This document shows, piece by piece, positions 35,218-44,457 of a DNA stretch of 64,000 nt. Location: assembly GCF_021284765.1 (NCBI RefSeq), contig NZ_CP089924.1:4234001-4298000 (forward strand), in the 5' to 3' direction. This DNA is from Lysobacter sp. 5GHs7-4. GTDB lineage: Bacteria; Pseudomonadota; Gammaproteobacteria; Xanthomonadales; Xanthomonadaceae. The notes below the pieces were generated by a model that made no database searches, was not told where the DNA came from, and worked only from the letters and a program-made list of their open reading frames with translations. The position numbers were made by a program, and so were the translations under genes. Within the stretch, counting starts at the first letter, position 1. Every line of letters begins with the position of its first letter.

Positions 35218-38200
35218 ATGGACAAGTTCTTAGGCCGCTGCGCGGCCGTGGCTTTGGCGTTCCTGATATCCGGCGGCGCGCATGCGCAGGTCGTGATCAG
35301 TCAGGTCTACGGCGGTGGCGGCAATTCCGGCGCCACGCTGAAAAGCGACTTCATCGAATTGCGCAACAACGGCACCTCGCCGGTCGACCTGAGCGGATGG
35401 AGCGTGCAGTACGCGTCCTCCGCCGGCACCAGCTGGGCGCGCACCGCGCTGACCGGCACGATTCCGGCGGGCGGCTACTACCTGATCAAGCAGGCCGACG
35501 GCGCCGGCGGCACCGTCGACCTGCCCACGCCCGACGCGACCGGCACGCTGGCCATGGCCGGCACCGCCGGCAAGGTCGCGCTGGTCAACAACAACGTTTC
35601 GCTGAGCGGCGCCTGCCCGGTCGGCGGCGCCACCGTGATCGACTTCGTCGGTTACGGCACCGCCGCCAACTGCTCGGAGACCGCGCCCACCGCGACGCTG
35701 ACCAACTCCACCGCGGCGCTGCGCAAGAACGACGGCGCCACCGACACCGGCAACAACAGCGCCGACTTCAGCACCGGCGCGCCGACGCCGCGCAACACCG
35801 GCACCGCGCCGCCGAACCCGCCGGATCCGCCGGTCGCGCTGACCATCGCCCAGATCCAGGGCGACGGCCTGCTGTCGGCCTACGACGACAAGCTGGTGGT
35901 CACCGAGGGCATCGTCACCGCGCGCAAGTTCAACAACGGCTTCTTCCTGCAGGCCGCCAACGACGACGGCAACCCGGCCACCTCCGAGGCGGTGTTCGTG
36001 TTCACCGGCGCGGCGCCGCCGGCCAGCGCCGCGGTCGGCAACCGTGTGCGCGTGACCGCCAAGGTCGATGAGTTCACGCCGCCGTCCAACCCGAACCAGC
36101 TCAGCATCACCGAACTGGTCTCGCCGACCGTGGAGCTGCTGGAAACCGGCGTGGCCCTGCCCGCCGCGGTCGAACTGACCGCCGCCGAACTCGGCGCCAA
36201 CGCCACTCCGGGCACGCTGGAACGCCTGGAAGCGATGCGCGTGAGCGTGGCCCAGTCGGTGGCGGTCTCCGGCAGCGACGGCAGCATCGACGAGGACGAC
36301 GCCAACTCCTCCAGCGACGGCGTGTTCTACGTGCGTCTGCCGGAAGTGGCGGTGCCGTTCCGCGAGCCCGGCATCGGCATCATGGACACCATCCCGATCC
36401 CGGCCGGCAAGAATCCGCCGCGCTTCGACACCAACCAGGAGCGCCTGATGGTGCGCAGCCGCGGCCAGATCGGCGCGCTGCCGCTGTCGGTCGACGGCCA
36501 GGCCGCTATCTCCGGCCTGCTCGGCGTGCTCGACTACTTCGCCGGCACCTGGGCGCTGCTGCCCGACACCGCGACCCCGCCGACCTTCGCCGGCGGCAAG
36601 CAGCCCGAAGCGGTGGCCGACGCGGCCTACGAAGACATCACCATCGGCGGCTTCAACCTGCTGCGCTTCTTCGACGAAGTGCCGGAGAGCAACGGCGCGC
36701 CGACGCTGAAGCCCGAAGCGGTGGAGAAGCGTCTGGGCAAGACTTCGGCGGCGATCTGCCAGTACCTGAAGACGCCCGACATCCTGGGCGTGGTCGAGGT
36801 CGAGAACGTCAGCATCCTCGGCCGCCTGGCCGACCGCATCAACAGCACCTGCGCCAGCGCGCCGGGCTACGTGCCCTACCTGGTCTCGGGCAACGATCCG
36901 GGCGGCATCAACGTCGGCTTCCTGGTCGCCACCCGCGACAGCGGCGCCGGTCAGCCGCGCGTGGAAGTGGTCGAGGTGGTGCAGTACGGCAAGGACGCGA
37001 CCTTCGCCAATCCGAACGGCAGCACCGCCCTGCTCAACGACCGCCCGCCGCTGCTGTTGCGCGCGATCGTGCACCAGGACAACGGCGCGTCGTATCCGAT
37101 CACGGTGATCGCCAACCACCTGCGCTCGCTCAACGGCATCGACGACGTCGCCGCCGGCGGCAACGGCTGGTCCACCGAGGGCGCGCGCGTGCGCGCCAAG
37201 CGCGGCGCGCAGGCGGCCTATCTGGCCGGCCTGATCGAGCAGATGCAGCAGACCAACCCGAACGAAAAGATCGTGCTGGTCGGCGACTTCAACGCGTTCG
37301 AGTTCAACGACGGCTACACCGACGTGCTGGGCATCATCAAGGGCGAGGAAGCCGCCGAAGACCAGGTGCTGACCTACGTCGACAGCCCGCTGACCTCGAT
37401 CTTCGTCGACGGTTCGCAGCTGATCGCCGATCCGGCCCAGCGCTACTCGTACGTGTTCGAAGGCAACGCGCAGACCCTGGACCACGTGCTGGTCAACGAA
37501 GCGCTGGTGATGGACAACGTCGGCCTGTCGGTCGACCACGCCCGCATCAACGCCGACTTCGGCGTGTTCCGCTTCGGCGACGCCAGCCAGCCGCTGCGCG
37601 TGTCCGATCACGACCCGGTGCGCCTGGTCCTGAGCGTGCCGGGCTTCCGCAGCGCCGACCTGGCCGTCAGCGCCGCCGCCAGCACCGCCAGCGCCCGTGC
37701 CGGCCAGACCGTCACCTACACCGCCGGCGTGTTCAACGCCGGTCCCAACGCGGCCGACTCGGCCGCCGTGGCCTTCGTGTTCGACGCCCTGGTGGCGCCG
37801 GTCGCGACCGCCCCGGCCGGCTGGACCTGCGCCGCGCCGGTGCAGGACGCCACCACCACCACCGTCACCTGCACCACCGCCAGCCTGGCCTCGCAGGGCT
37901 CGGCCACGTTCTCGCTCAACGTGGTGCTGCCGGCCCTGGCCAGCGGCTCGCCGCTGCGCATGGCGGTGGCCGCGCAGTCGCAGACCCGCGACCCGGCCAA
38001 CGGCGACAACCAGGCCTCGGCGCAAGTCGTGGTCACCACCCTGGCCGACCTGTCGGTGCAGATCGCCGGCGGCGCGCTGCCGGTGCGCAAGGGCGCGATC
38101 GCGACCTTCCTGGTGCCGGTGACCAACGCCGGCCCGGACGCCGCGGCCCAGCCCAAGCTGGTGCTGACCGGCAACGTCGCGGTCTCGGCCGCGGCGGTCG

Positions 38201-38436
38201 CCGCACCGTCCGGCTGGACCTGCGCCCGCACCTCGGTGCCGACCGGTTTCCGCGCCGAATGCAGCCGCAACGGCAACCTGAACCGCGGTACCCAGTGGTT
38301 CGCGCTGGCGGTGGTCGTGCCGGAACGCCCGGCCGTGGGCAGCAACCTGGTGTTCGACGCGAACATCAGCGCGCAGACCCCGGACCCGGTTGCCGGCAAC
38401 AACAGCGACACGATCAGCGTGCAGATCCGCCGCTGA
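35218..38436 (+). CDS. Secreted ExeM/NucH-type extracellular nuclease with lamin-tail and DUF11-like domains
   Basis: A 1,072-aa exported protein. Signal peptide (cut after AHA, residue about 24), lamin-tail domain (about 25-150: QVVISQVYGGGGNSG; DFIELRNNGTSPVDLSGW), an OB-like region (about 210-320), and an endonuclease/exonuclease/phosphatase domain (about 470-805) with ILGVVEVENV, VLVGDFNAFEFND near 688 and VSDHDPVRL near 796. Two DUF11/CARDB-like beta repeats close the protein (about 820-930 and 940-1072, each starting ADL-V and containing NAGP). It likely degrades extracellular DNA for nutrient or biofilm roles. RBS GGGGA upstream of ATG; strong terminator follows. Confidence 0.92.
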   Translation: MDKFLGRCAAVALAFLISGGAHAQVVISQVYGGGGNSGATLKSDFIELRNNGTSPVDLSGWSVQYASSAGTSWARTALTGTIPAGGYYLIKQADGAGGTVDLPTPDATGTLAMAGTAGKVALVNNNVSLSGACPVGGATVIDFVGYGTAANCSETAPTATLTNSTAALRKNDGATDTGNNSADFSTGAPTPRNTGTAPPNPPDPPVALTIAQIQGDGLLSAYDDKLVVTEGIVTARKFNNGFFLQAANDDGNPATSEAVFVFTGAAPPASAAVGNRVRVTAKVDEFTPPSNPNQLSITELVSPTVELLETGVALPAAVELTAAELGANATPGTLERLEAMRVSVAQSVAVSGSDGSIDEDDANSSSDGVFYVRLPEVAVPFREPGIGIMDTIPIPAGKNPPRFDTNQERLMVRSRGQIGALPLSVDGQAAISGLLGVLDYFAGTWALLPDTATPPTFAGGKQPEAVADAAYEDITIGGFNLLRFFDEVPESNGAPTLKPEAVEKRLGKTSAAICQYLKTPDILGVVEVENVSILGRLADRINSTCASAPGYVPYLVSGNDPGGINVGFLVATRDSGAGQPRVEVVEVVQYGKDATFANPNGSTALLNDRPPLLLRAIVHQDNGASYPITVIANHLRSLNGIDDVAAGGNGWSTEGARVRAKRGAQAAYLAGLIEQMQQTNPNEKIVLVGDFNAFEFNDGYTDVLGIIKGEEAAEDQVLTYVDSPLTSIFVDGSQLIADPAQRYSYVFEGNAQTLDHVLVNEALVMDNVGLSVDHARINADFGVFRFGDASQPLRVSDHDPVRLVLSVPGFRSADLAVSAAASTASARAGQTVTYTAGVFNAGPNAADSAAVAFVFDALVAPVATAPAGWTCAAPVQDATTTTVTCTTASLASQGSATFSLNVVLPALASGSPLRMAVAAQSQTRDPANGDNQASAQVVVTTLADLSVQIAGGALPVRKGAIATFLVPVTNAGPDAAAQPKLVLTGNVAVSAAAVAAPSGWTCARTSVPTGFRAECSRNGNLNRGTQWFALAVVVPERPAVGSNLVFDANISAQTPDPVAGNNSDTISVQIRR

Positions 38437-38456
38437 TCTCGGCAACACGGTTCACG

Positions 38457-38486
38457 AAAGGGCGCGGCGCAAGCCGCGCCCTTTTT
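38457..38486 (+). terminator. Rho-independent terminator after the nuclease gene
   Basis: A perfect 12-bp stem, AAAGGGCGCGGC / GCCGCGCCCTTT, with a GCAA loop and a T run, 20 bp after the stop codon. The symmetric A and T tracts would let it work in both directions. Confidence 0.92.
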
Positions 38487-38519
38487 GTTTGCGGTGGTCT
38501 CGCCGCCCCCGTCTCGCTT

Positions 38520-38608
38520 TCTGTGGGAGCGGCGTGAGCCGCGATTCGCTGCGCACTCGCGGCGTTCTCCCGGCGTGGGTTAATCGCGGCTCACGCCGCT
38601 CCCACAGA
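38520..38608. repeat. REP-like inverted repeat, family A, copy 2
   Basis: Two perfect 27-bp inverted arms (38520-38546 and 38582-38608; core GGGAGCGGCGTGAGCCGCGA) 35 bp apart. The remaining sequence to the E1alpha gene (38609-38897) shows no gene, riboswitch or clear promoter. Confidence 0.8.
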
Positions 38609-38897
38609 AGGCCGAAGCGCATCCGAGCCGCCGCCTCCATACGCCCGCGTCCGCTGCGCGCATAGCCGCTTCCGCGATTTTTTGCATGCCGCAGCGCGCA
38701 ACGGCGCTTAACACCCGTTTCGGTATCATCGACCGCACCACGCAACGGCCAGCGCAACGGCCGCTGCGACAGCGCCAGACCCGCGGCCAGCGATTCCCGC
38801 CGCGGGTCCAGCCAGTCTGAACGGTCCGCGCGCCGGCACTGGATCCGGGGCGGGGAGGTTCGGGTATCCCCCCATCCCACTTCAGGACTGCCCCGCG

Positions 38898-39971
38898 ATG
38901 ACCGTCGCCGCGACGTTCGAAATCGAATACCTGCAATACCTCGGCCCCGACGGCACGCCCGTCGCCGAACTGCCGCCCGCCTTCCGCGACGCCAGCCAAC
39001 TGCTGCCGCTGTTCAAGCAGATGCTGTTCGTGCGCGTGTTCGACACCAAGGCCATCGCCCTGCAGCGCACCGGCAAGCTCGGCACCTACGCCGCCTGCCT
39101 GGGCCACGAGGCCACCCACGTCGGCATCGGCGCCTCGATGCAGCCGGACGACGTGTTCGCGCCCAGCTACCGCGAATACGGCGCGCAGTTCATGCGCGGC
39201 GTGCTGCCACGCGAAGTGCTGCTGTACTGGGGCGGCGACGAGCGCGGCAACGACTTCTCCGGCCCCAAGAAGGATTTCTCCTGGTGCGTGCCGATCTCGA
39301 CCCAGTGCCTGCACGCCGCCGGCGCCGCGCTCGCGTTCAAACTGCGCAAGGAAAAGAACCTGGCCGTGGCCTGCTGCGGCGACGGCGGTTCGTCCAAGAC
39401 CGACTTCTACGCCGCGCTGAACTCGGCCGGCGCCTACCAGCTGCCGCTGATCCTGTGCGTGATCAATAACGGCTGGGCGATCTCGGTGCCGCGTTCGGCG
39501 CAGACAGGCGCCAAGACCCTGGCCCAGAAGGGCCTGGCCGGCGGCCTGCACTGCCTGCAGGTGGACGGCAACGACCTGATCGCGGTGATGGAAGGCATGC
39601 GCCGCGCCGCCGAGCGCGCGCGCAACGGCGAAGGCGGCAGCGTGATCGAGTTCATGACCTACCGCCTGCACGACCACACCACCGCCGACGACGCGCGCCG
39701 CTACCGCGGCGAGGCCGAGGTCAAGGACGCCTGGACCCGCGACCCGGTGCCGCGCCTGCGCGCCTACCTGACCGCGCAGGGCCTGTGGAACGAGGAGGAG
39801 GAAAAGGCCTGGGCCGAGGAATGCGGCAAGAAGGTCGACATCGAGATCAACGCCTATCTGGAAACGCCGGTGCAACCGGTGGAGGCGATGTTCGATTACC
39901 TGTACGCCGATCCGCCGCCGGATCTGCTCGCGCAACGCGCCGCCGCGCTGGCCCTGGAGGGTCGCCGATGA
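38898..39971 (+). CDS. 2-Oxoacid dehydrogenase E1 component, alpha subunit
   Basis: TPP-dependent E1 alpha subunit of a pyruvate or branched-chain 2-oxoacid dehydrogenase (357 aa). Thiamine-diphosphate motif CCGDGGSSKTDFYAALNSAG ... NN near residue 160, and the active-site HD in EFMTYRLHDHTTADD with phosphorylation-loop-like YR. AGGA lies before the ATG. It overlaps E1beta by 4 bp. Substrate choice (pyruvate vs branched chain) is not settled; relatives are annotated both ways. Confidence 0.92.
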   Translation: MTVAATFEIEYLQYLGPDGTPVAELPPAFRDASQLLPLFKQMLFVRVFDTKAIALQRTGKLGTYAACLGHEATHVGIGASMQPDDVFAPSYREYGAQFMRGVLPREVLLYWGGDERGNDFSGPKKDFSWCVPISTQCLHAAGAALAFKLRKEKNLAVACCGDGGSSKTDFYAALNSAGAYQLPLILCVINNGWAISVPRSAQTGAKTLAQKGLAGGLHCLQVDGNDLIAVMEGMRRAAERARNGEGGSVIEFMTYRLHDHTTADDARRYRGEAEVKDAWTRDPVPRLRAYLTAQGLWNEEEEKAWAEECGKKVDIEINAYLETPVQPVEAMFDYLYADPPPDLLAQRAAALALEGRR

Positions 39972-40999
39972 ACGTCGATACCAAAGCCAAGCTCGAGACC
40001 GCCAATGCCGCGGCCGCGCCCGTGGCCATCACCCTGATCGAAGCCATCACCCAGGCCCTGGCCTACGAGATGCGCGCCGACCAGACCGTGTTGGTGCTGG
40101 GCGAGGACGTGGGCGTGAACGGCGGCGTGTTCCGCGCCACCGCCGGCCTGCAGCAGCAGTTCGGCCCCGAGCGCGTGTTGGACACGCCGCTGGACGAAAC
40201 CACCATCGCCGGCCTCACCGTGGGCCTGGCCGCGCAGGGCATGAAGCCGGTCGCCGAATCGCAGTTCGACGGCTTCGTCTATCCGATGGTGGACCACATC
40301 ATCTGCCACGCCGCGCGCTTCCGTTACCGCACGCGCGGCCGTCTGCACTGCCCGATGGTGCTGCGCGTGCCGTGGGGCGGCGGCATCCGCGCGCCCGAGC
40401 ATCACAGCGAGGCCAACGAAGCCATCTTCACCAACGTGCCCGGCCTGCGCGTGGTCATGCCGTCCTCGCCCGCGCGCGCCTACGGCCTGCTGCTGGCCGC
40501 GATCCGCGAGCCGGATCCGGTGATCTTCATGGAGCCCAAGCGCATCTACCGCCAGTATAAGGAAGTAGTCGCCGACGACGGCGAGGCGCTGCCGCTGGAC
40601 GTGTGCTACGTGCTGCGCGACGGCAGCGACGTGACCCTGGTCAGCTGGGGCGCGCAGGTCAAGGAAGCGCTGGAGGCGGCCGACAAGCTCGCCGGCGAAG
40701 GCATCAGCGCCGAGGTCATCGACGTCGCCACGCTGCGTCCGCTGGACTTCGCCACCATCGCCGAATCGGTGGGCAAGACCGGCCGCTGCGTGATCGTGCA
40801 CGAAGCGCCCAAGACCGCCGGCTTCGGCGCCGAGATCGCCGCGCGCCTGGCCGAGGAGTCGATGTACGACCTGCTCGCGCCGGTCGAACGCGTGACCGGC
40901 TACGACACCCACATCCCGCTGTTCCGCCTGGAAATGAAGTACCTGCCCAGCGTGGAGCGCATCGTCGCCGCGGCCAAGCGCGCGATGGCGGCGGGCTGA
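39968..40999 (+). CDS. 2-Oxoacid dehydrogenase E1 component, beta subunit
   Basis: The 343-aa transketolase-like beta subunit: ITLIEAITQALAYEM, VLGEDVGVNGGVFRAT, LDTPLDETTIAGLTVGLA, PWGGGIRAPEHHSEANEA and the C-terminal LSWGAQ-type segment. It starts within the E1alpha stop (ATGA), so the two are made in equal amounts. Confidence 0.94.
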   Translation: MNVDTKAKLETANAAAAPVAITLIEAITQALAYEMRADQTVLVLGEDVGVNGGVFRATAGLQQQFGPERVLDTPLDETTIAGLTVGLAAQGMKPVAESQFDGFVYPMVDHIICHAARFRYRTRGRLHCPMVLRVPWGGGIRAPEHHSEANEAIFTNVPGLRVVMPSSPARAYGLLLAAIREPDPVIFMEPKRIYRQYKEVVADDGEALPLDVCYVLRDGSDVTLVSWGAQVKEALEAADKLAGEGISAEVIDVATLRPLDFATIAESVGKTGRCVIVHEAPKTAGFGAEIAARLAEESMYDLLAPVERVTGYDTHIPLFRLEMKYLPSVERIVAAAKRAMAAG

Positions 41000-41009
41000 G
41001 CGCGGGCCG

Positions 41010-41363
41010 ATGCGCCGCGCCCGCGTCGTGGTCGGCCACCGCGTGCCGGATCGGCCGCCGATCCGGGTCGCGCGCGGCCAGCGCGTGACCCTGGGCGACC
41101 GCGACCGCGACTGGCCGCAATTCGTCTGGACCGTGCTGGCCGAAGGCCACGACGGCTGGGTGCCGGCCGCGCTGTTCGACAGCGAGCACGGCCCGGCCAC
41201 CGCGCTGAGCGACTACGACACCCAGGAACTGGCCGCGCAGGCCGACGAGATCCTCACCCTGCACTACGAACTGGCGCAGTGGTGGTGGGCCGAGAACGCG
41301 CGCGGCGAGCAAGGCTGGATTCCGGCGCGCGCGCTGGAGATCTTCGACGAGGCATCGCCATGA
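41010..41363 (+). CDS. Small protein with two SH3-like repeats
   Basis: A 117-aa protein in which two short modules share the pattern LxxLxExxxGWxPaxLf: QFVWTVLAEGHDGWVPAALF and QWWWAENARGEQGWIPARAL. These look like bacterial variant SH3 folds; partners are unknown. It sits between E1beta and the cupin gene, overlapping the latter by 4 bp, so it belongs to the dehydrogenase operon, a placement for which I know no function. Confidence 0.75.
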   Translation: MRRARVVVGHRVPDRPPIRVARGQRVTLGDRDRDWPQFVWTVLAEGHDGWVPAALFDSEHGPATALSDYDTQELAAQADEILTLHYELAQWWWAENARGEQGWIPARALEIFDEASP

Positions 41364-41749
41364 CCGCAAGCGCCGAAAACCAGCACGCGTCCGTAGCGAT
41401 CAACCTCGCCGACAAGCTCGCTCGTTTCAGCGAGCACTGGTCGCCGCGCGTGATCGCCGAAATGAACGACTACCAGTTCAAGCTGGTCAAGCTGCAGGGC
41501 GAGTTCGTCTGGCACAGCCACGAACACACCGACGAGGTGTTCATGGTCGTGCAGGGCCGCATGCAGATCGGCTTCCGCGACTGCGACGTCGAGCTGGGCC
41601 CCGGCGAGCTGTATGTGATCCCGCGCGGTGTCGAGCACATCACCCGCGCCGAACACGAATGCCATGCCCTGATCATCGAACCGCGCGGCGTGGTCAACAC
41701 CGGCGAAGCCGGCGGCGACCTGACCGCGAAGAACGACGTGTGGGTCTGA
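41360..41749 (+). CDS. Cupin-domain protein
   Basis: A 129-aa single-domain cupin with metal-binding motif 1 WHSHEHTDEVFMVVQGRMQIGF and motif 2 PGELYVIPRGVEHITRA (His, His, Glu, His ligands complete). Probably binds a small ligand or metal; enzymatic role unknown. Starts in the stop of the SH3 gene and is followed 60 bp later by E2. Confidence 0.86.
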   Translation: MTASAENQHASVAINLADKLARFSEHWSPRVIAEMNDYQFKLVKLQGEFVWHSHEHTDEVFMVVQGRMQIGFRDCDVELGPGELYVIPRGVEHITRAEHECHALIIEPRGVVNTGEAGGDLTAKNDVWV

Positions 41750-41809
41750 ACCTTTACCGCCGCCGGCCAAGTCCGGTGGCGACCGCATAACCAACGAGAC
41801 GATCGAACC

Positions 41810-43165
41810 ATGACCGACACCAAAACCTTCCTGCTCCCCGACCTCGGCGAAGGACTGCCCGACGCGACCATCGTCGAATGGGCGGTGAAGGTGGGCGACA
41901 CGATCCGCCTCGACGACACCCTGGTGTCGATGGAAACCGCCAAAGCCGTGGTCGAAGTGCCCTCGCCGGTCTCGGGCAAGGTGCTCAAGCTGGCCGGCGC
42001 CGCCGGCGACATCGTGATCACCGGCACCATGCTGGCCGAGTTTGAGATCGACCCCAGCCAGCCGCAGCGCGCCGACGGCCAGGACACCGGCCATCATCAC
42101 GGCGGCGGCCACGCCGCACCGGCGGCCGCCGCGCCCGCACCCGCGCCCGCAGCGGCCGCCAGCGCCGAAACCGAACGCGCCGACAGCGGCACCGTGGTCG
42201 GCGCCATGCAGTCCTCCGACGCCGTGCGCAGCGAGCAGGCGGTCGCGGTGGGCGGCATCAAGGCGATGCCGGCGGTGCGCGCGCTGGCGCGCAAGCTGGG
42301 CGTCGACCTGGCGCGCGTGCGCGCGACCGGCGCCGAAGGCGTGGTCACCAGCGACGACGTCAAGCGCGCCGCCGCCGACGGCAGCGCCGTCGCGGGCGCC
42401 GAGCCCGCGCCGCGCGCGGTAGATCGCGCGCCGGTCGCGGCCCCCGCAGCCGCCGCCGCGCCCGCGCGCAGCGCCCTGTCGGCCAGCGGCCGGCCGATGC
42501 GCACCCAGCCGCCGGGCGTCAGCGTCAGCGGCCAGCCGGAGCAGCTCAAGGGCGTGCGCCGCAACATGGCGCGGGTGATGGCCGACGCGCACGCCAAGGT
42601 CGTGCCGACCACGCTCAGCGACGACGCCGACATCCACGCCTGGGCGCCGGGCAACGACATCACCGGCCGCCTGGTGCGCGCCATCGTCGCCGGCTGCAAG
42701 GCCGTGCCCGCGCTCAACGCCTGGTTCGACGGCGACAAGCTCACCCGCACCCTGCACCCGCACGTCGACATCGGCATCGCCGTGGACACCGACGACGGCC
42801 TGTTCGTGCCGGCGTTGCGCAACGCCGACGTGCTGGACGCGCGCGGCGTGCGCGAGGCGGTCAACCGCCTGCGCGCGCAGGTCGAGGACCGCAGCATTCC
42901 GGCCTCCGAGCTCAGCGGCTACACCATCTCGCTGTCCAACTTCGGCATGTTCGCCGGCCGCTATGCGACTCCGGTGATCGTGCCGCCGACCGTGGCCATC
43001 GTCGCCGCCGGCAAGGGCCGCCACCAGATGACGCCGGTGATGGGCGGCTTCGAATCGCACAAGGTGATCCCGCTGTCGCTGACCTTCGACCACCGCGCCT
43101 GCACCGGCGGCGAGGTCGCGCGCTTCCTCAAGGCGATGCTGGACGATCTGGCGCGGCCGATGTGA
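41810..43165 (+). CDS. 2-Oxoacid dehydrogenase E2 acyltransferase with altered DHR motif
   Basis: Dihydrolipoyl acyltransferase core, 451 aa. Lipoyl domain (lipoyl Lys in LVSMETAKAVVEVP, near 44), long Ala/Pro linker, subunit-binding domain (MPAVRALARKLGVDLARVRATG, near 155), and catalytic domain from about 240. The usual active-site DHR-x-x-DG is here FDHRACTGGEVARFL: the catalytic His remains but the Asp position is Thr. The motif is not disrupted by a frameshift. E3 (lpd) is not in the operon. Confidence 0.92.
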   Translation: MTDTKTFLLPDLGEGLPDATIVEWAVKVGDTIRLDDTLVSMETAKAVVEVPSPVSGKVLKLAGAAGDIVITGTMLAEFEIDPSQPQRADGQDTGHHHGGGHAAPAAAAPAPAPAAAASAETERADSGTVVGAMQSSDAVRSEQAVAVGGIKAMPAVRALARKLGVDLARVRATGAEGVVTSDDVKRAAADGSAVAGAEPAPRAVDRAPVAAPAAAAAPARSALSASGRPMRTQPPGVSVSGQPEQLKGVRRNMARVMADAHAKVVPTTLSDDADIHAWAPGNDITGRLVRAIVAGCKAVPALNAWFDGDKLTRTLHPHVDIGIAVDTDDGLFVPALRNADVLDARGVREAVNRLRAQVEDRSIPASELSGYTISLSNFGMFAGRYATPVIVPPTVAIVAAGKGRHQMTPVMGGFESHKVIPLSLTFDHRACTGGEVARFLKAMLDDLARPM

Positions 43166-43208
43166 TCGCGGCCACGGCGCGCATCGGACGCAGGGACGCG
43201 GGCGCGCT

Positions 43209-43586
43209 GTGAGCCTGCGCGCGCTGACGCCGATGCTGCGCACGCCGGATCTGGCGGCCAGCGTCGCCTTCTACACCCAGGCGCTGGACTTCCGCCTTAG
43301 CGCCGGCGACGTCGCCGGCGGCTGGGTTTCGCTCGCGCGCGACGGCGTCGAACTCATGCTCAGCGGCCTCAACGCGCACGAGGGCGATGTTGCGCCGGCG
43401 TTCACCGGTTCGTTGTACCTGCGCACCGACGATGTCGACGGCTGGTGGCATCGCCTGCGCGAACGCGCGCGCGTGTGCTACCCGATCGAGGACTTCGCCT
43501 ACGGCATGCGCGAGTTCGCCATCTACGACAACAACGGCTATCTGCTGCAGTTCGGTCAGCCGATCGCCGCCTTCGACCCCGTCTAG
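43209..43586 (+). CDS. VOC-family (glyoxalase/bleomycin-resistance-like) protein 1
   Basis: A 125-aa vicinal-oxygen-chelate fold: LTPMLRTPDLAASVAFYTQAL, VARDG-like strand and MREFAIYDNNGYLLQFGQP. The closing Glu-type metal ligand is not obvious. Start GTG at 43209. It follows E2 by 43 bp and precedes a second VOC gene by 9 bp. Confidence 0.82.
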   Translation: MSLRALTPMLRTPDLAASVAFYTQALDFRLSAGDVAGGWVSLARDGVELMLSGLNAHEGDVAPAFTGSLYLRTDDVDGWWHRLRERARVCYPIEDFAYGMREFAIYDNNGYLLQFGQPIAAFDPV

Positions 43587-43595
43587 GAACCCGCC

Positions 43596-43979
43596 ATGAC
43601 CCACCGCAGCCGCCTGGCCGGCTTCATCATCGACTGCGAAACCGGCGACATCGACCGCGCCGCCGGCTTCTGGAGCAATGCCCTGGGCCTGCCTCTGGGC
43701 GAGTCCTACGACGAGGACGGCGCCAGCTACGTCGACCTGCGCAACGCCCCCGGCGAACTGAATGTGGAAGTGCAGAAGGTGAACCACCCTTCGCGCGTGC
43801 ATCTGGACATCGAGTCCGACGACATCGACGCCGAGGCCACGCGCCTGGAGCGCCTGGGCGCCAAACGGATCAAGTTCGTCAAACGCTGGTGGGTGATGGA
43901 AGCCCCCACCGGCCACCGCTTCTGCGTCGTGCGCATGAGGCACCCCGAGCGCGGCGCACCGCCCAAGGTATGGGACTGA
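43596..43979 (+). CDS. VOC-family (glyoxalase-like) protein 2
   Basis: A 127-aa VOC-fold protein: LAGFIIDCETGDIDRAAGFWSNALG, VHLDIESDDIDAEATRLERLGA and APTGHRFCVVRMRH. Differs from gene 1 in the first half (DCE... start), so it is not a simple duplicate. Role unknown. Last gene of the 2-oxoacid dehydrogenase run; convergent with the next gene. Confidence 0.82.
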   Translation: MTHRSRLAGFIIDCETGDIDRAAGFWSNALGLPLGESYDEDGASYVDLRNAPGELNVEVQKVNHPSRVHLDIESDDIDAEATRLERLGAKRIKFVKRWWVMEAPTGHRFCVVRMRHPERGAPPKVWD

Positions 43980-44037
43980 TCGACGGCCGCAATCGCCCCT
44001 CCGGCGCAGGCCGGCGGCGAGATCGGACCGCACGGCT

Positions 44038-44322
44038 TCAAGCCGCAGCGCTCTCCGCCGTGGTCGGACCGATCACCTGTTTCACCTGTGCCACACGCGT
44101 GACCGGAAAGCCGCCGAGCTCACCGTGGCGGCGGATGCTGGCCTCGTCGGGCGCGATGTAGACGCAGTAGATCTTGTCGTCGGTCACGAACGATTCCTGC
44201 CACTGCACTTTCGGCCCCAGGCCATCCAGCACCTCGCAGGATTTGCGCGCGATCGATTGCAGCTCGGCGCCCCTGAGCGAGCCAGCGCCGGCCAGTTCGC
44301 GTTCGATGATGTATCTGGGCAT
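44038..44322 (-). CDS. DUF4242 protein
   Basis: A 94-aa ferredoxin-like-fold protein: MPRYIIERELAGAGSLRGAELQ, KSCEVLDGLGPKVQWQESFV, TDDKIYCVYIAPDEASIRRHG and VKQVIGPTTAE, all typical of DUF4242 (some members bind nickel). The start at 44322 (MPRYIIER) excludes an Arg-rich extension. Function unknown. Confidence 0.87.
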   Translation of the reverse strand: MPRYIIERELAGAGSLRGAELQSIARKSCEVLDGLGPKVQWQESFVTDDKIYCVYIAPDEASIRRHGELGGFPVTRVAQVKQVIGPTTAESAAA

Positions 44323-44457
44323 GACACGCCCTCGCAAGTGCGTGCTCGACGTCCGTTGTCCGGCTACGCGGACTGAGATCGCGGTCGGGCTCCGCCTGCC
44401 GCCGCCTGCGCCTGTGCGCAAACCCAGTCTGCGCCCGCTCTCACAGGCCGGCAAGCC

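Noticed and set aside
35230..38448. A 1,072-codon open frame antisense to the ExeM-like nuclease gene
   Set aside because: It is the exact-length shadow of the real gene, is Ala/Gly/Arg/His-rich low complexity, and has no domain.
38609..38897. Possible thiamine (TPP) riboswitch before the TPP-dependent E1alpha gene
   Set aside because: Neither the CUGAGA nor the ACCUGA-type core motif was found in the leader.
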